Shown here piece by piece: positions 15,945-24,000 of a stretch of 64,000 nt of DNA. The stretch comes from Streptomyces niveus (lineage in GTDB: Bacteria; Actinomycetota; Actinomycetes; Streptomycetales; Streptomycetaceae). The position numbers and the translations under genes are program-made. The stretch is taken from the NCBI RefSeq assembly GCF_002009175.1, contig NZ_CP018047.1, positions 7,865,001 through 7,929,000 on the forward strand. Direction: 5' to 3'. How positions within the stretch are numbered: the first letter of the stretch is position 1; every line of letters starts with the position of its first letter. The notes beneath the pieces were generated by a model, which searched no databases, had not been told where the DNA came from, and saw only the letters and a program-made list of their open reading frames with translations.

Positions 15945-17955
15945 GTCCAGCGACGCGTCGGCCGAGAGCGTCCCGGGGCCGCGCACCACCCCGCCCCCGA
16001 GCGAGAAGCCGGCCGCAGGGCCACCGGACGGACCGGGGTCGCGGACCGTACCCGTACCCCTATCCGTACCCGAGGCCGTTCCCGAACCCGAGCCCGAGAT
16101 GCGATACGTCGACCTGACCGGCAGCCGTGAAGCGGCCGGGCGTTCGATCCGGATGCGCGACATGGCGCGGCGCCTGCCGCAGTTGGTCCGCCGGTCACTG
16201 GCTCTCGCCTGGCGTGTCGACCGACGGGCGACCATCGGGCTCCTGCTTTGCCAGGCCGCCGCGGGCGTGATGCAGGCCCTGGGCCTGGTCGCCATCAGCG
16301 GAACCCTGACCGCGCTGCTGACCGGCGGCGACGTCTACGACCGGCTCCTTGAGGCGTGGCCGTCCGTCGCCCTGCTGGCCGGCGCGGCCGGCGCGCGTGC
16401 GCTTCTCGGGATCATCGTCAGCTGGCTCTCCTCCCGGCTCGGCCCGCTGATGTCGCGCGAGGCCGAGCTGATGCTGCTCACCGGCTGCGCCGAGGTGGAG
16501 CTGTGCGCGTACGACGAACCGGACTTCAACCGCGACCGCGAGGCCGCCGACCGCGGTGCCCAGGTCACCGGGGACCTGATCGACGAGGGGCAGGACCTGA
16601 TCGCCTCGGCTGCCTCCTTCCTGGCCGGAGCCCTCGTGCTGGCGGGAGTGAGCTGGGTGCTCCTGCCGCTTCTGGTGGCGGCGAGCCTGCCGCAGGCCCT
16701 GGCCCAGGTCAGCGCCGCGCGGGTGCGCTATCTGGCGAATCTGCGGAGCAACGGCGACCAGCGGATGCTGTCGGTGCTGCGCTGGCACATCTACACCAAG
16801 GACGCCGCCGACCAGATCCGCGCCGGCACCATGGCCGGCTTCCTGTCCGGCCGTTACCGGCAGACGGTCACCCGGATCAACCGGGAGGACCGGGCCGCGG
16901 CCGACACCGGGGCCCGTATGTCCCTGGTCGGTGCGCTGTGCGGGGGACTGGGGTCGGCGGTCGTGTGGGCCGCGGTCGTATGGCTGCTGGCCAACGGCCG
17001 TATCAGCGTCGGGCACGCCGGGACGGCGGTCTTCGCCCTGCAGACGGCCGGTCAGTCGGTCCGGGGACTGGTCTCCGTCGGGGCGCGGGCCGTGCGCACG
17101 GGGCTGTACATGGACGACTGGACCGGGTTCCTCGACAAGGCCGGCGGCTACCGCATGCGCCGGGGCGAGCACCGGCCGGAGCCCCCGAAGACGATCGAGA
17201 TCAAGTCGGTCTCCCACCGCTACGCAGGGAAGGACCGGGACGCGCTGTCCGACGTCTCCCTCACCCTGCGCCGGGGCGAGGTCACCGCCCTGGTCGGCTT
17301 CAACGGCTCGGGCAAATCGACACTGTCCAAACTCGTCAGCGGCCTGTATCTGCCCACGGGCGGGCAGGTGTTGTGGGACGGCGTCCCTGTCGGCGACGCG
17401 GACCCGCAGGCGCTGTGGCGGCAGGTCGCCCTGGTGCCGCAGGACTACGCGCACTGGCCCTTGACGGTGCGCGAGAACATCACACTCGGCCAGCCCTCAC
17501 CGCAGGGCGACTCGGCCGTGCGCGAGGCATGCGAAGCCTCCGGAGCCGACGAGGTCGTCGACAGACTCGGCGCCGGTCTCGACACCCTTCTCGCCCGCGA
17601 ATGGCTGAACGGGGAGGAGTTGAGCGGCGGCCAGTGGCAACGCGTCGCTCTCGGACGGGCGTTCTTCCGAGAGGCCGGACTGCTGGTCCTCGACGAGCCG
17701 ACCGCGAACCTGGACCCCCGGGCCGAGTACCGGATCTTCCAACGGCTACGGGACCTGGCACGCGACCGGGTGGTGCTGCTGGTGACCCACCGCATCACCA
17801 ATGTCGCCGTGGCCGACCGGATCGTCGTCCTCGACGAGGGCCGGATCGTCCAGGAGGGCACCTACCAGGAACTGGCCGAACAACCGGGCCTGTTCCAGCA
17901 GTTGCTGTCCTACCAGGTCGCCTCCGCGGTGACCCCGAACGGTGAACAGCGATGA
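15937..17955 (+). CDS. ABC exporter half-transporter (fused membrane and ATPase domains)
   Basis: A 672-residue protein with an N-terminal Pro/Ser/Glu-rich tail of about 55 residues, six predicted membrane helices (about 100-400) and a C-terminal nucleotide-binding domain. Walker A is GFNGSGKST, the signature is LSGGQ in EELSGGQWQRVALGRAF, and Walker B is LLVLDEPTANLD. The layout is that of peptide/lipid/drug exporters that work as dimers. The ATG at 15937 has GAGGTGGG just upstream; a GTG at 15898 is a weaker alternative. It is the first sure gene of an operon in which each stop overlaps the next start (ATGA, GTGA). The cargo is unknown. Confidence 0.88.
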   Translation: MSESSDASAESVPGPRTTPPPSEKPAAGPPDGPGSRTVPVPLSVPEAVPEPEPEMRYVDLTGSREAAGRSIRMRDMARRLPQLVRRSLALAWRVDRRATIGLLLCQAAAGVMQALGLVAISGTLTALLTGGDVYDRLLEAWPSVALLAGAAGARALLGIIVSWLSSRLGPLMSREAELMLLTGCAEVELCAYDEPDFNRDREAADRGAQVTGDLIDEGQDLIASAASFLAGALVLAGVSWVLLPLLVAASLPQALAQVSAARVRYLANLRSNGDQRMLSVLRWHIYTKDAADQIRAGTMAGFLSGRYRQTVTRINREDRAAADTGARMSLVGALCGGLGSAVVWAAVVWLLANGRISVGHAGTAVFALQTAGQSVRGLVSVGARAVRTGLYMDDWTGFLDKAGGYRMRRGEHRPEPPKTIEIKSVSHRYAGKDRDALSDVSLTLRRGEVTALVGFNGSGKSTLSKLVSGLYLPTGGQVLWDGVPVGDADPQALWRQVALVPQDYAHWPLTVRENITLGQPSPQGDSAVREACEASGADEVVDRLGAGLDTLLAREWLNGEELSGGQWQRVALGRAFFREAGLLVLDEPTANLDPRAEYRIFQRLRDLARDRVVLLVTHRITNVAVADRIVVLDEGRIVQEGTYQELAEQPGLFQQLLSYQVASAVTPNGEQR

Positions 17956-18512
17956 CACCACGCGAATCACCGACGACCATGCCGGGTGAGCGGCCGAGCG
18001 GCGGGAGGGCCGAGCCCCGGATGTCACTCGACCGATATGCCGAGACGGTCCTCAAGGCAACCGCCTGGGCCTGCTTCTACTTCACCGACGAGGACGACCG
18101 GCCGTTGCAGCTCCACTCCGTCTATTCTCCCGCCCACCCGTGGCAACTCGTGGGCGGCACGATGGACCCGGGCGAGCGCCCCTGGCAGACGGCACTTCGC
18201 GAGTGCCGGGAGGAAACCGGCATCACACCGACCGGCCCGCCCCGCCTACTGGCCATGGTGTACGGCCTGCCCGGCGGCGGATGGCCCTACAGCACGGTCG
18301 GCTGCGTCTTCGACGGAGGCCGGCTCACCGCGCCGCAGATCCGTGACATCACCGTCGACCCACGGGAGCACGACGAGGTCCGCGTCCTGCCCCTCGCCGA
18401 GTGGGAGGCCTTGATGCCGCCTCGCGACTTCACGCGCCTGACCGCCGTCGCGACGGCCCGCCGCACGGGCGAGGCCGCGTACGTCGACACGTGGGACTGG
18501 GGGAGCGAGTGA
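17952..18512 (+). CDS. NUDIX hydrolase
   Basis: A 186-residue protein whose NUDIX box at residues about 69-91 fits the consensus GX5EX7REUXEEXGU fully (G..MDPGE.......RECREETGI). It would hydrolyse a nucleoside diphosphate linked to another group; the substrate is unknown. The start ATG overlaps the ABC transporter stop (ATGA). An internal ATG at residue 24 (MSLDRYAETV) could be the true start, since the first 23 residues are unlike the family. It is co-transcribed with an exporter and a VanX-like dipeptidase, an odd mix that hints at processing of a small peptide or nucleotide-activated metabolite. Confidence 0.88.
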   Translation: MTPRESPTTMPGERPSGGRAEPRMSLDRYAETVLKATAWACFYFTDEDDRPLQLHSVYSPAHPWQLVGGTMDPGERPWQTALRECREETGITPTGPPRLLAMVYGLPGGGWPYSTVGCVFDGGRLTAPQIRDITVDPREHDEVRVLPLAEWEALMPPRDFTRLTAVATARRTGEAAYVDTWDWGSE

Positions 18513-19162
18513 ACAGCGGCATCGTGTTGATGTCCGACCCGAGTGTGGCGGCGATTCCTCTGCGCGAATGCGGCCAGGACCTCGTCGACGTGCGCGCGCA
18601 CGGCCTGAAGGCCGACGACCGCAGACACGACCCGGCCGGTGCCTTCGCCCACGTACGGCAAGGTGTCCTCACCAGGCTGCTGTACGCACAGTCGCTTCTG
18701 CCGGCCGGAGTGCTCCTGCTGTTCGTGGAGGGATACCGACCGCCCGCCCTGCAGCGTCGGTACTTCGAGAAGTACTCCGACGAGCTGATCCACGCCCACC
18801 CCGATTGGTCGGCAGCACAGATCCGGGCGGCCGCCGGCCGCTTCGTGTCACCCCCGGAGATCGCGCCGCACTCCGCCGGCGCGGCCGTCGACGTGACTCT
18901 GACCGACCACCGGGGCCGCGAGCTGGACATGGGCACCCGCGTCAACGCCAACCCGGAGGAATCCGACGGAGCGTGCTACACCGACGCTCCGGGCCTCGGC
19001 GCCGAGGCACTGACGAACCGGACCACGCTCACGACCGCGTTGTCGGCGGCCGGGCTGGTCAACTACCCGACCGAGTGGTGGCATTGGTCGTACGGCGACA
19101 GGTACTGGGCGCTGAAGACCGAGCGGCCCACGGCCCGTTACGGCCCAGTCGAACTGCCCTAG
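18509..19162 (+). CDS. M15 (VanX-like) D-Ala-D-Ala dipeptidase
   Basis: A 217-residue zinc dipeptidase-like protein. VanX-type residues are all present: Arg77 in EGYRPP, Zn ligands His121 and Asp128 in PHSAGAAVD, catalytic Glu189 and Zn ligand His192 in EWWHWSYGD. There is no signal peptide, which fits a cytoplasmic dipeptidase. The GTG at 18509 overlaps the NUDIX stop (GTGA) and has GGGGGAG upstream. The final TAG is part of the CTAG target site duplicated by the IS5 element, so the insertion left this gene intact but cut off anything downstream. VanX alone does not give glycopeptide resistance; no vanH or vanA is present here. Confidence 0.87.
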   Translation: MNSGIVLMSDPSVAAIPLRECGQDLVDVRAHGLKADDRRHDPAGAFAHVRQGVLTRLLYAQSLLPAGVLLLFVEGYRPPALQRRYFEKYSDELIHAHPDWSAAQIRAAAGRFVSPPEIAPHSAGAAVDVTLTDHRGRELDMGTRVNANPEESDGACYTDAPGLGAEALTNRTTLTTALSAAGLVNYPTEWWHWSYGDRYWALKTERPTARYGPVELP

Positions 19163-20052
19163 GAGTTGTCTTCAAATGTCACGCCCACATCAGGAGCGAT
19201 GCGAGGGCGATGGCTGCTTGGTAGGACTCGGCGGTTTTGTCGTATCGGGTCGCGATGCCGCGCCATTGCTTCAAGCGGTTGAAGCAGCGTTCGACCACGT
19301 TGCGCCGCTTGTAGAGCTGCTTGTCGAAGGCCGGCGGGCGCCCGCCGAGGCTGCCCCGCCGGAGGCGGTTGCGGATCTGGTCGGCCCGTTCGGGGATGGT
19401 GTGGGCGATGCCCCGCCGCCGTAGCCAGGTCCGGATCGCTTTGGAGCTGTAGCCCTTGTCGCCCAGGACGTGATCGGGCCGGACGCGGGGCCGTCCCGGG
19501 CCGGTCCGGGGCACCCGGATCGCCTCCATCACGGCGGTGAACTGGGTGCAGTCGTTGGTGTTCCCGCCGGTGAGGGTGAAGGCGAGCGGCCGGCCGACGG
19601 CGTCGCATGCCAGATGGATCTTGCTGGTCAGGCCACCTCGGGAGCGTCCGAGCGCCGTGTTGCGGAGCCCCCTTTTCGGGCCCCGGCGGCGTGCTGGTGG
19701 GCGCGCACGACGGTGGAGTCGACCGACACCAGCCAGTCGATGTCCCCGGCCGTGTCCGCTCCCGCCTGCGCGGCCCGGAGCATCCGCTCGAACGTGCCGT
19801 CCAGAGCCCACCGGCGGAAGCGGGTATGCAGCGTGGCCCACGGGCCGTACCGCCCGGGAACATCCCGCCAGGCCGTTCCGGTGCGGAACTTCCACACGAT
19901 CCCGTTGAGCACCGTGCGGTCGTCCAGCCGCTTCCGCCCCCGCAACGACCCAGGCAGCAGCGGCCGGACGAACTCCCACTCGACATCCGACAGTTCATGA
20001 CGACGTATCACCCGACCATGATCCACCACACGAGATCATTTGAAGACACCCC
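19163..20052 (-). mobile_element. IS5-family insertion sequence, about 890 bp, CTAG target duplication
   Basis: The ends are imperfect inverted repeats: left GAGTTGTCTTCAAATG and right (reverse complement) GGGGTGTCTTCAAATG, 14 of 16 identical. CTAG occurs directly outside both ends (19159-19162 and 20053-20056), matching the YTAR/TNA-type targets known for IS5 relatives (IS427-like two-frame elements). The interior holds one transposase in two frames. Perfect target repeats and an intact DDE triad suggest recent insertion and possible activity. Confidence 0.9.
19179..20029 (-). CDS. IS5-family transposase, two frames joined by -1 frameshift
   Basis: DDE transposase encoded in two overlapping frames. 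The first (GTG 20029 to 19628) carries the N-terminal helix-turn-helix region (RHELSDVEWEFVRPLL) and the first Asp (VSVDSTVVRAH). The second (stop 19179) carries the rest, with Asp in LGDKGYSS and Glu in RRNVVERCFNRLKQ. The AAAAGGGGG run (positions 19676-19668, minus strand) lies exactly where the frames must join, and slipping back one base connects them. This is the programmed -1 arrangement common in IS427-type elements. The fused product is about 283 residues and the DDE triad is complete. Confidence 0.88.
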
Positions 20053-20086
20053 CTAGCGCCCCGCGCCGGCTCTCGTGTCGTGACCG

Positions 20087-20770
20087 TCACAGTGAGGCGC
20101 CCCCGCACATGACCAGTGTCTGGCCGGTGATCGAGCCGCCTTCCGTGCCCAGTAGGAACGCCGTGAGGCCCGCGACGTCCGAAGGGGTGACCAGGGCGCC
20201 GAGTGGTGGCAGTACCGGTGGGGTTGTCGACCGTCCGGGGTCGCGGAGCATCGGGGTGTCGGTCGGGCCGGGGGCGACGACGTTGACCGTGATACGGCGC
20301 GGGGCCAGTTCGGCGGCCCAGGAGCGTGCCAGCGCGGCGAGTGCCGCCTTGGTGGCCGCGTACTGGCTCTTGCCCGCCACACCCGTCATCGTGCGGCTGC
20401 CGATCAGCACCACCCGGCCGCCGTCGGCGATCCGTCCGACCAGGGCGTCCAGCAGGACGGCCGCCGCCTGCACGTGCACGCTCCACATCAGCGCCCCGTC
20501 GTCCGCCGACAGTGCGCCGAGCCGTGCGGACCGCTGAAGCCCGGCGGCGTGCACGACCGCGTCGACCGGTCCGACCTCCGCCAGCAGCGCGGGCAGCCCC
20601 GTGGTGTCGGAGAGATCGGCCGGGATCCAGCGCGGTGCGACGGGTGCCGTGGGCGGACGGGTACGGCAGAGCGCGGTGACCCGCCACCCCTCGTCGAGGA
20701 GTCGCGCCGTGATCGCCGCGCCGATTCCGGAGCTGGCGCCGGTGACGACGGCGTGGCGCGGCTCAGGCAC
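20087..20770 (-). CDS. SDR-family NAD(P)-dependent oxidoreductase
   Basis: A 227-residue short-chain dehydrogenase. It has the cofactor motif TGASSGIG near the N-terminus, NNAG-equivalent HAAG, catalytic YAATK, and a typical C-terminus ending in TGQTLVMCGGASL. The GTG at 20770 overlaps the stop of the upstream sialidase-like gene by 8 bases, so it is the last gene of the nine-gene leftward unit. It likely oxidises a sugar or sugar-acid hydroxyl in the pathway of this island; the substrate is unknown. The nearby IS element sits just past its 3' end and does not disrupt it. Confidence 0.88.
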   Translation of the reverse strand: MPEPRHAVVTGASSGIGAAITARLLDEGWRVTALCRTRPPTAPVAPRWIPADLSDTTGLPALLAEVGPVDAVVHAAGLQRSARLGALSADDGALMWSVHVQAAAVLLDALVGRIADGGRVVLIGSRTMTGVAGKSQYAATKAALAALARSWAAELAPRRITVNVVAPGPTDTPMLRDPGRSTTPPVLPPLGALVTPSDVAGLTAFLLGTEGGSITGQTLVMCGGASL

Positions 20771-22001
20771 CGGTGGCCCAGTCCGGCGCGACGCGTACGT
20801 ACTTGATGGCCTGTCGCCAGTAGGTGTACGCGATGTGCAGCGTCCCGTCCGGGCCCTGGAGGATCGTCGGGTAGGAGAACTCACGGTTGAGCCGGTCACG
20901 GGAATTGTTGGTCAGGCAGTGCCCGTCACCGGTCTCCAGGTCCCGGCGGACCGGCCAGGTCCGGCCGCCGTCGGCCGAGAGTGCGAGGGTCAGAGGCGCG
21001 CGGGGCGCTCCCCAGAACGCCGATCCGCTGCCGTCGCCGGCCACGAAGTGGGGCTGTGGCGCCGAGCTTTGGTCCGCCGGCCCGTCGCTCGCCAGCCCTT
21101 CGTCGTCGATCTCGTCGTACAGCGAGACACGCCGCGCGGTGGCGTCGGCGGCGCTGCTGTGGTTGAGGACGAGGGCGAGCCGCCCGTCGGCGAGCGGGAC
21201 GTACTGCACGGAGGAGTTGTTGTTGGGCAGCTCACCGGATACCGGTTCGCTCCACGTCTCCCCGTCGTCCTCGGACCGTGACATATACACGGCGTCCGCC
21301 CAGCGGCTCCGGTAGAGGGCGAGCAGGGTGCCGTCGGCCAGCGGGTGGATGTTCATGTGGACGCAGCCGGTGCTGCCCGGTACCGCCCGCTCCGTCCAGG
21401 TGACGCCCTCGTCGTCGCTGATCATGACCGCGCTGGTGTCGTGGTCGCCGACCCACGGGACGCCGGGGATGGCCACGCAGTGGAAGACCGGCAGCAGCCA
21501 GCGCCCGCCGGGCAGCACGGTGACCGGCTGCCGGACGAAGACACCGCCGCGTTCGGTGGCCGGGAACAGGGTGCGTACGGGCCCCCACGTGCGGCCGGAG
21601 TCGTCGGAGATCCGTGTCCGGACCTCGGCGGTGTCCTGGTTGCCGGCCAGTTGAGCGGTGTAGAGGAGCCACAGCGCGCCGGAGGGGGTGACGAACAGCA
21701 GGGGGTTCTGCTCGGACCGGGTGGCGTCGTCGGAGAGCCGGACCGGTTCGCTCCAGGTGTCGTCGGGGGAGAGGCGGGAGAAGTACGCGGAGATGTCGGG
21801 GACGCCCTCCTGCGTACCGGCGAACCAGACGCACCCCAGGTCGCCGTCGGGGAGCAGTGCCAGATTGGCCGCGTGGTTCTGGACGGCGGGCGCGGGAAGG
21901 AACGCCTCGTGCCGGGCGGGGTCGTCGGGGTGGGCGCGCACCACACCGTCCGGCCGGGGCGGGGGCGGCGGGGAGAGCGCGAGCTGTCGACGGGTTTCCA
22001 C
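20763..22001 (-). CDS. BNR-repeat sialidase-superfamily protein, no signal peptide
   Basis: A 412-residue six-bladed beta-propeller of the sialidase (BNR/Asp-box) superfamily. Four Asp-box repeats are readable: SDDSGRTW, SDDEGVTW, SEDDGETW and SADGGRTW. There is no signal peptide, so it acts in the cytoplasm, presumably on an imported small glycoside rather than on polymers. The GTG at 22001 has AAGGA 8 bases upstream. It sits between an aldolase and an SDR in a sugar-acid catabolic operon. True neuraminidase activity is doubtful, because no sialic-acid genes (nanA, nanK, nanE types) are seen. Confidence 0.83.
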   Translation of the reverse strand: METRRQLALSPPPPPRPDGVVRAHPDDPARHEAFLPAPAVQNHAANLALLPDGDLGCVWFAGTQEGVPDISAYFSRLSPDDTWSEPVRLSDDATRSEQNPLLFVTPSGALWLLYTAQLAGNQDTAEVRTRISDDSGRTWGPVRTLFPATERGGVFVRQPVTVLPGGRWLLPVFHCVAIPGVPWVGDHDTSAVMISDDEGVTWTERAVPGSTGCVHMNIHPLADGTLLALYRSRWADAVYMSRSEDDGETWSEPVSGELPNNNSSVQYVPLADGRLALVLNHSSAADATARRVSLYDEIDDEGLASDGPADQSSAPQPHFVAGDGSGSAFWGAPRAPLTLALSADGGRTWPVRRDLETGDGHCLTNNSRDRLNREFSYPTILQGPDGTLHIAYTYWRQAIKYVRVAPDWATGA

Positions 22002-22120
22002 GAAAGGTTCCTTGTCCTGGTGTGTACGGGCGCGACGGCGGTTCGGGGCGCGACGGCGTTTCGACGTACGGACGGGACGGCCCGGCGGCGGACGGCCCGG
22101 CCCTCGCCCACGGCCCGGCG

Positions 22121-22894
22121 TCAGGTCGCGGAGGAGCGGCGGGCCGCCCCGAGGTGGTCGCGTGCCGCCTGCTCCAGATGCGTCAGATCGCTGGACACCG
22201 AGGCGTAGGTGAAGCCCTCCGCGAGCCGGCGGGCCGCGGTGGTCCCGTCCGGGGTATGGATGCCGACCGCGATGCCCGCCTCGTCGGCGGCCTCCCGGAC
22301 CGCCCGGAGCGCGGCCTCGAACTCCGTGTCCACGGCCGGGTCGGTGGACGTCGCCCCGCCCAGGGCGATCCGCAGGTCGGAGGGGCCGATGTAGACGCCG
22401 TCGAGGCCGGGCACGGCACAGATCTCCTTGACGGCCGCCAGCCCCGCGGCCGTCTCGATCATGGCCAGTACCACGGTCGCCTCATGGGCCTCGGCGGGCG
22501 CCGGGCCGATGCGCAGCGCCGACCGCATGGGCCCGTACGACCGCCGCCCGGCCGGCGCGTACCGGCAGGAGGCGACGGCGTCCGCCGCCTGCTCCGGGGT
22601 GTCGATGAGCGGGACGATCACCCCGGCGGCCCCCGCGTCCAGCGCCCGGCCGATCGGCACCGGGTCGTTGGCCTCGACCCGGACCAGGCCGGCGGAGGCG
22701 CCCCCGGCGTCGATCGCGGTGAGGCTGTGCAGCAGGCCGCTGTAGCCGATCAGGCCGTGCTGGCCGTCCAGGCACACGTAGTCGTAGCCGAGGCGGGCGA
22801 TCCGTTCGGTGGCGACCGGTGCGTCCAGGATCGACCAGTAGCCGATCAGCCGTTCGCGCGAGCGCAGGGCGGTGGCGAACCGGGCAGCGTTCAT
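22121..22894 (-). CDS. HpcH/HpaI-family class II aldolase
   Basis: A 257-residue metal-dependent aldolase of the 2-keto-3-deoxy-sugar-acid/HpaI group, which cleaves 2-keto-4-hydroxy acids to pyruvate and an aldehyde. The metal Glu lies in MIETAAGL and the metal Asp in IGPSDL; the N-terminal DGQHGLIGY matches the family's DxEH-type loop. The ATG at 22894 has AAGGAG at good spacing. It is 26 bases after the aldo/keto reductase gene and 119 bases before the BNR gene on the same strand. It supplies the C-C cleavage step for the island's substrate. Confidence 0.9.
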   Translation of the reverse strand: MNAARFATALRSRERLIGYWSILDAPVATERIARLGYDYVCLDGQHGLIGYSGLLHSLTAIDAGGASAGLVRVEANDPVPIGRALDAGAAGVIVPLIDTPEQAADAVASCRYAPAGRRSYGPMRSALRIGPAPAEAHEATVVLAMIETAAGLAAVKEICAVPGLDGVYIGPSDLRIALGGATSTDPAVDTEFEAALRAVREAADEAGIAVGIHTPDGTTAARRLAEGFTYASVSSDLTHLEQAARDHLGAARRSSAT

Positions 22895-22920
22895 CAGGAT
22901 CTCCTTGGTGGGGGTGGGAG

Positions 22921-24000
22921 TCAGCGGTTGTAGGCGGGCATCGGCCCGCGCAGTGCGGCGCCGACCTCGTCGCAGGCGGCGGTCACGTCGGCGGGCAGCG
23001 GACCGGCCCCGGCGGCGGCGATGTTCGCCCGCAGATGATCGAGGCGGGAGCCGCCGAGCAGCAGGGCGTGTACGTCGTCCCGGCCGAGCAGCCAGCGCAG
23101 CGAGAGATCGGTGAGCGGTATCCCCGCCCCGTCCGCGATCACGGCCAACCGCTCGACGGCGTCGAAGAGTCGCGGGTCCCAGTAGCGCTGCCGGTACATG
23201 GCGGCGAGCGCGGAGTCGCCGAAGCGGCCGTCGGCCGGGGTGTCACCGAAGCGGTGGCGGCCGGTGAGCAGACCGCCGCCCAGCGGGTTGTAGACCATGG
23301 TGAACAGACCGCTGGTGCGGGCGTATTCGAGGTACTCCTCCTCGACGCGGCGGGCCAGCAGGTTGTAGAGCTGTTGCGCGATCACGGGGCCGGGCGCGCC
23401 GATGCGTTCCGCGGTGTGGACGACCTCCGAGATCTGCCAGGCCGCGAAGTTGGAGACACCGAGGGCACCGATCTTCCCCTCGGCTCTGAGCTCGGCGACG
23501 GTCGCCAGGGTGTCGGCCAGCGGCACCGTACGGTCCGGCTGGTGCAGATAGAACAGGTCCACATGGTCGGTGCGCAGCCGCCGCAGACTGCCCTCCAGGG
23601 CCCGGCGCATGCCGGTGGGGGAGAGCGGTGAGTGGTCCCCGGTGTCGGGGTGCGGCATGCCCGCCTTGGTGGCGAGCACCATCCGGGCCCGCCGGGCGGG
23701 GGTGAGGGCGGCGGCGAGGATGGTCTCGGTGCCTCCGCCCGCGTAGGCGTTGGCGGTGTCGACGCCGGTGATTCCGGCGTCGAGCGCCGCGTCGAGCATG
23801 GTGAGGGCGTCGGCGGGGCCGACGGTGTCGCCGAAGGTCATGGTGCCCAGGACGAGCCGGGACAGCGGTACGGGAACACCGGGCAGGACGGTGCCGGCCG
23901 GGCCGGTGCCCGTCGGCGGGCTGTCGGGCCGGGAGTCGGCCGGCCGGGGGGCGTCCGGCCGGGAGTTGTCCGTGTCCGGTGTGCTGGTCATCTCGCTCAT
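22921..24000 (-). CDS. Aldo/keto reductase
   Basis: A 359-residue NADPH-dependent TIM-barrel reductase. Catalytic tetrad: Asp and Tyr in VDTANAYAGG, Lys in LATKAG, His in FYLHQPDR; the strand-one motif LVLGTMTFG and the cofactor region SRLDHLRAN are typical. The first 38 residues are a Pro/Asp-rich extension. Its ATG overlaps the upstream ATPase stop (ATGA). It likely reduces or oxidises an aldehyde or hemiacetal in the same pathway, for example the aldehyde released by the neighbouring aldolase. Confidence 0.9.
   Translation of the reverse strand: MSEMTSTPDTDNSRPDAPRPADSRPDSPPTGTGPAGTVLPGVPVPLSRLVLGTMTFGDTVGPADALTMLDAALDAGITGVDTANAYAGGGTETILAAALTPARRARMVLATKAGMPHPDTGDHSPLSPTGMRRALEGSLRRLRTDHVDLFYLHQPDRTVPLADTLATVAELRAEGKIGALGVSNFAAWQISEVVHTAERIGAPGPVIAQQLYNLLARRVEEEYLEYARTSGLFTMVYNPLGGGLLTGRHRFGDTPADGRFGDSALAAMYRQRYWDPRLFDAVERLAVIADGAGIPLTDLSLRWLLGRDDVHALLLGGSRLDHLRANIAAAGAGPLPADVTAACDEVGAALRGPMPAYNR

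Noticed and set aside
18509..19162. VanX-like gene truncated by the IS element
   Set aside because: The stop TAG lies inside the duplicated CTAG target, and the motifs and length are complete, so the native stop was present before insertion and the gene is intact.
18509..19162. Vancomycin-resistance determinant
   Set aside because: Only a VanX-like dipeptidase is present; vanH, vanA-type ligase and vanRS genes are absent from the neighbourhood.
20763..22001. Secreted neuraminidase for sialic-acid release
   Set aside because: Asp boxes are present but there is no signal peptide and no nan-type catabolic genes, so only sialidase-superfamily fold is claimed.
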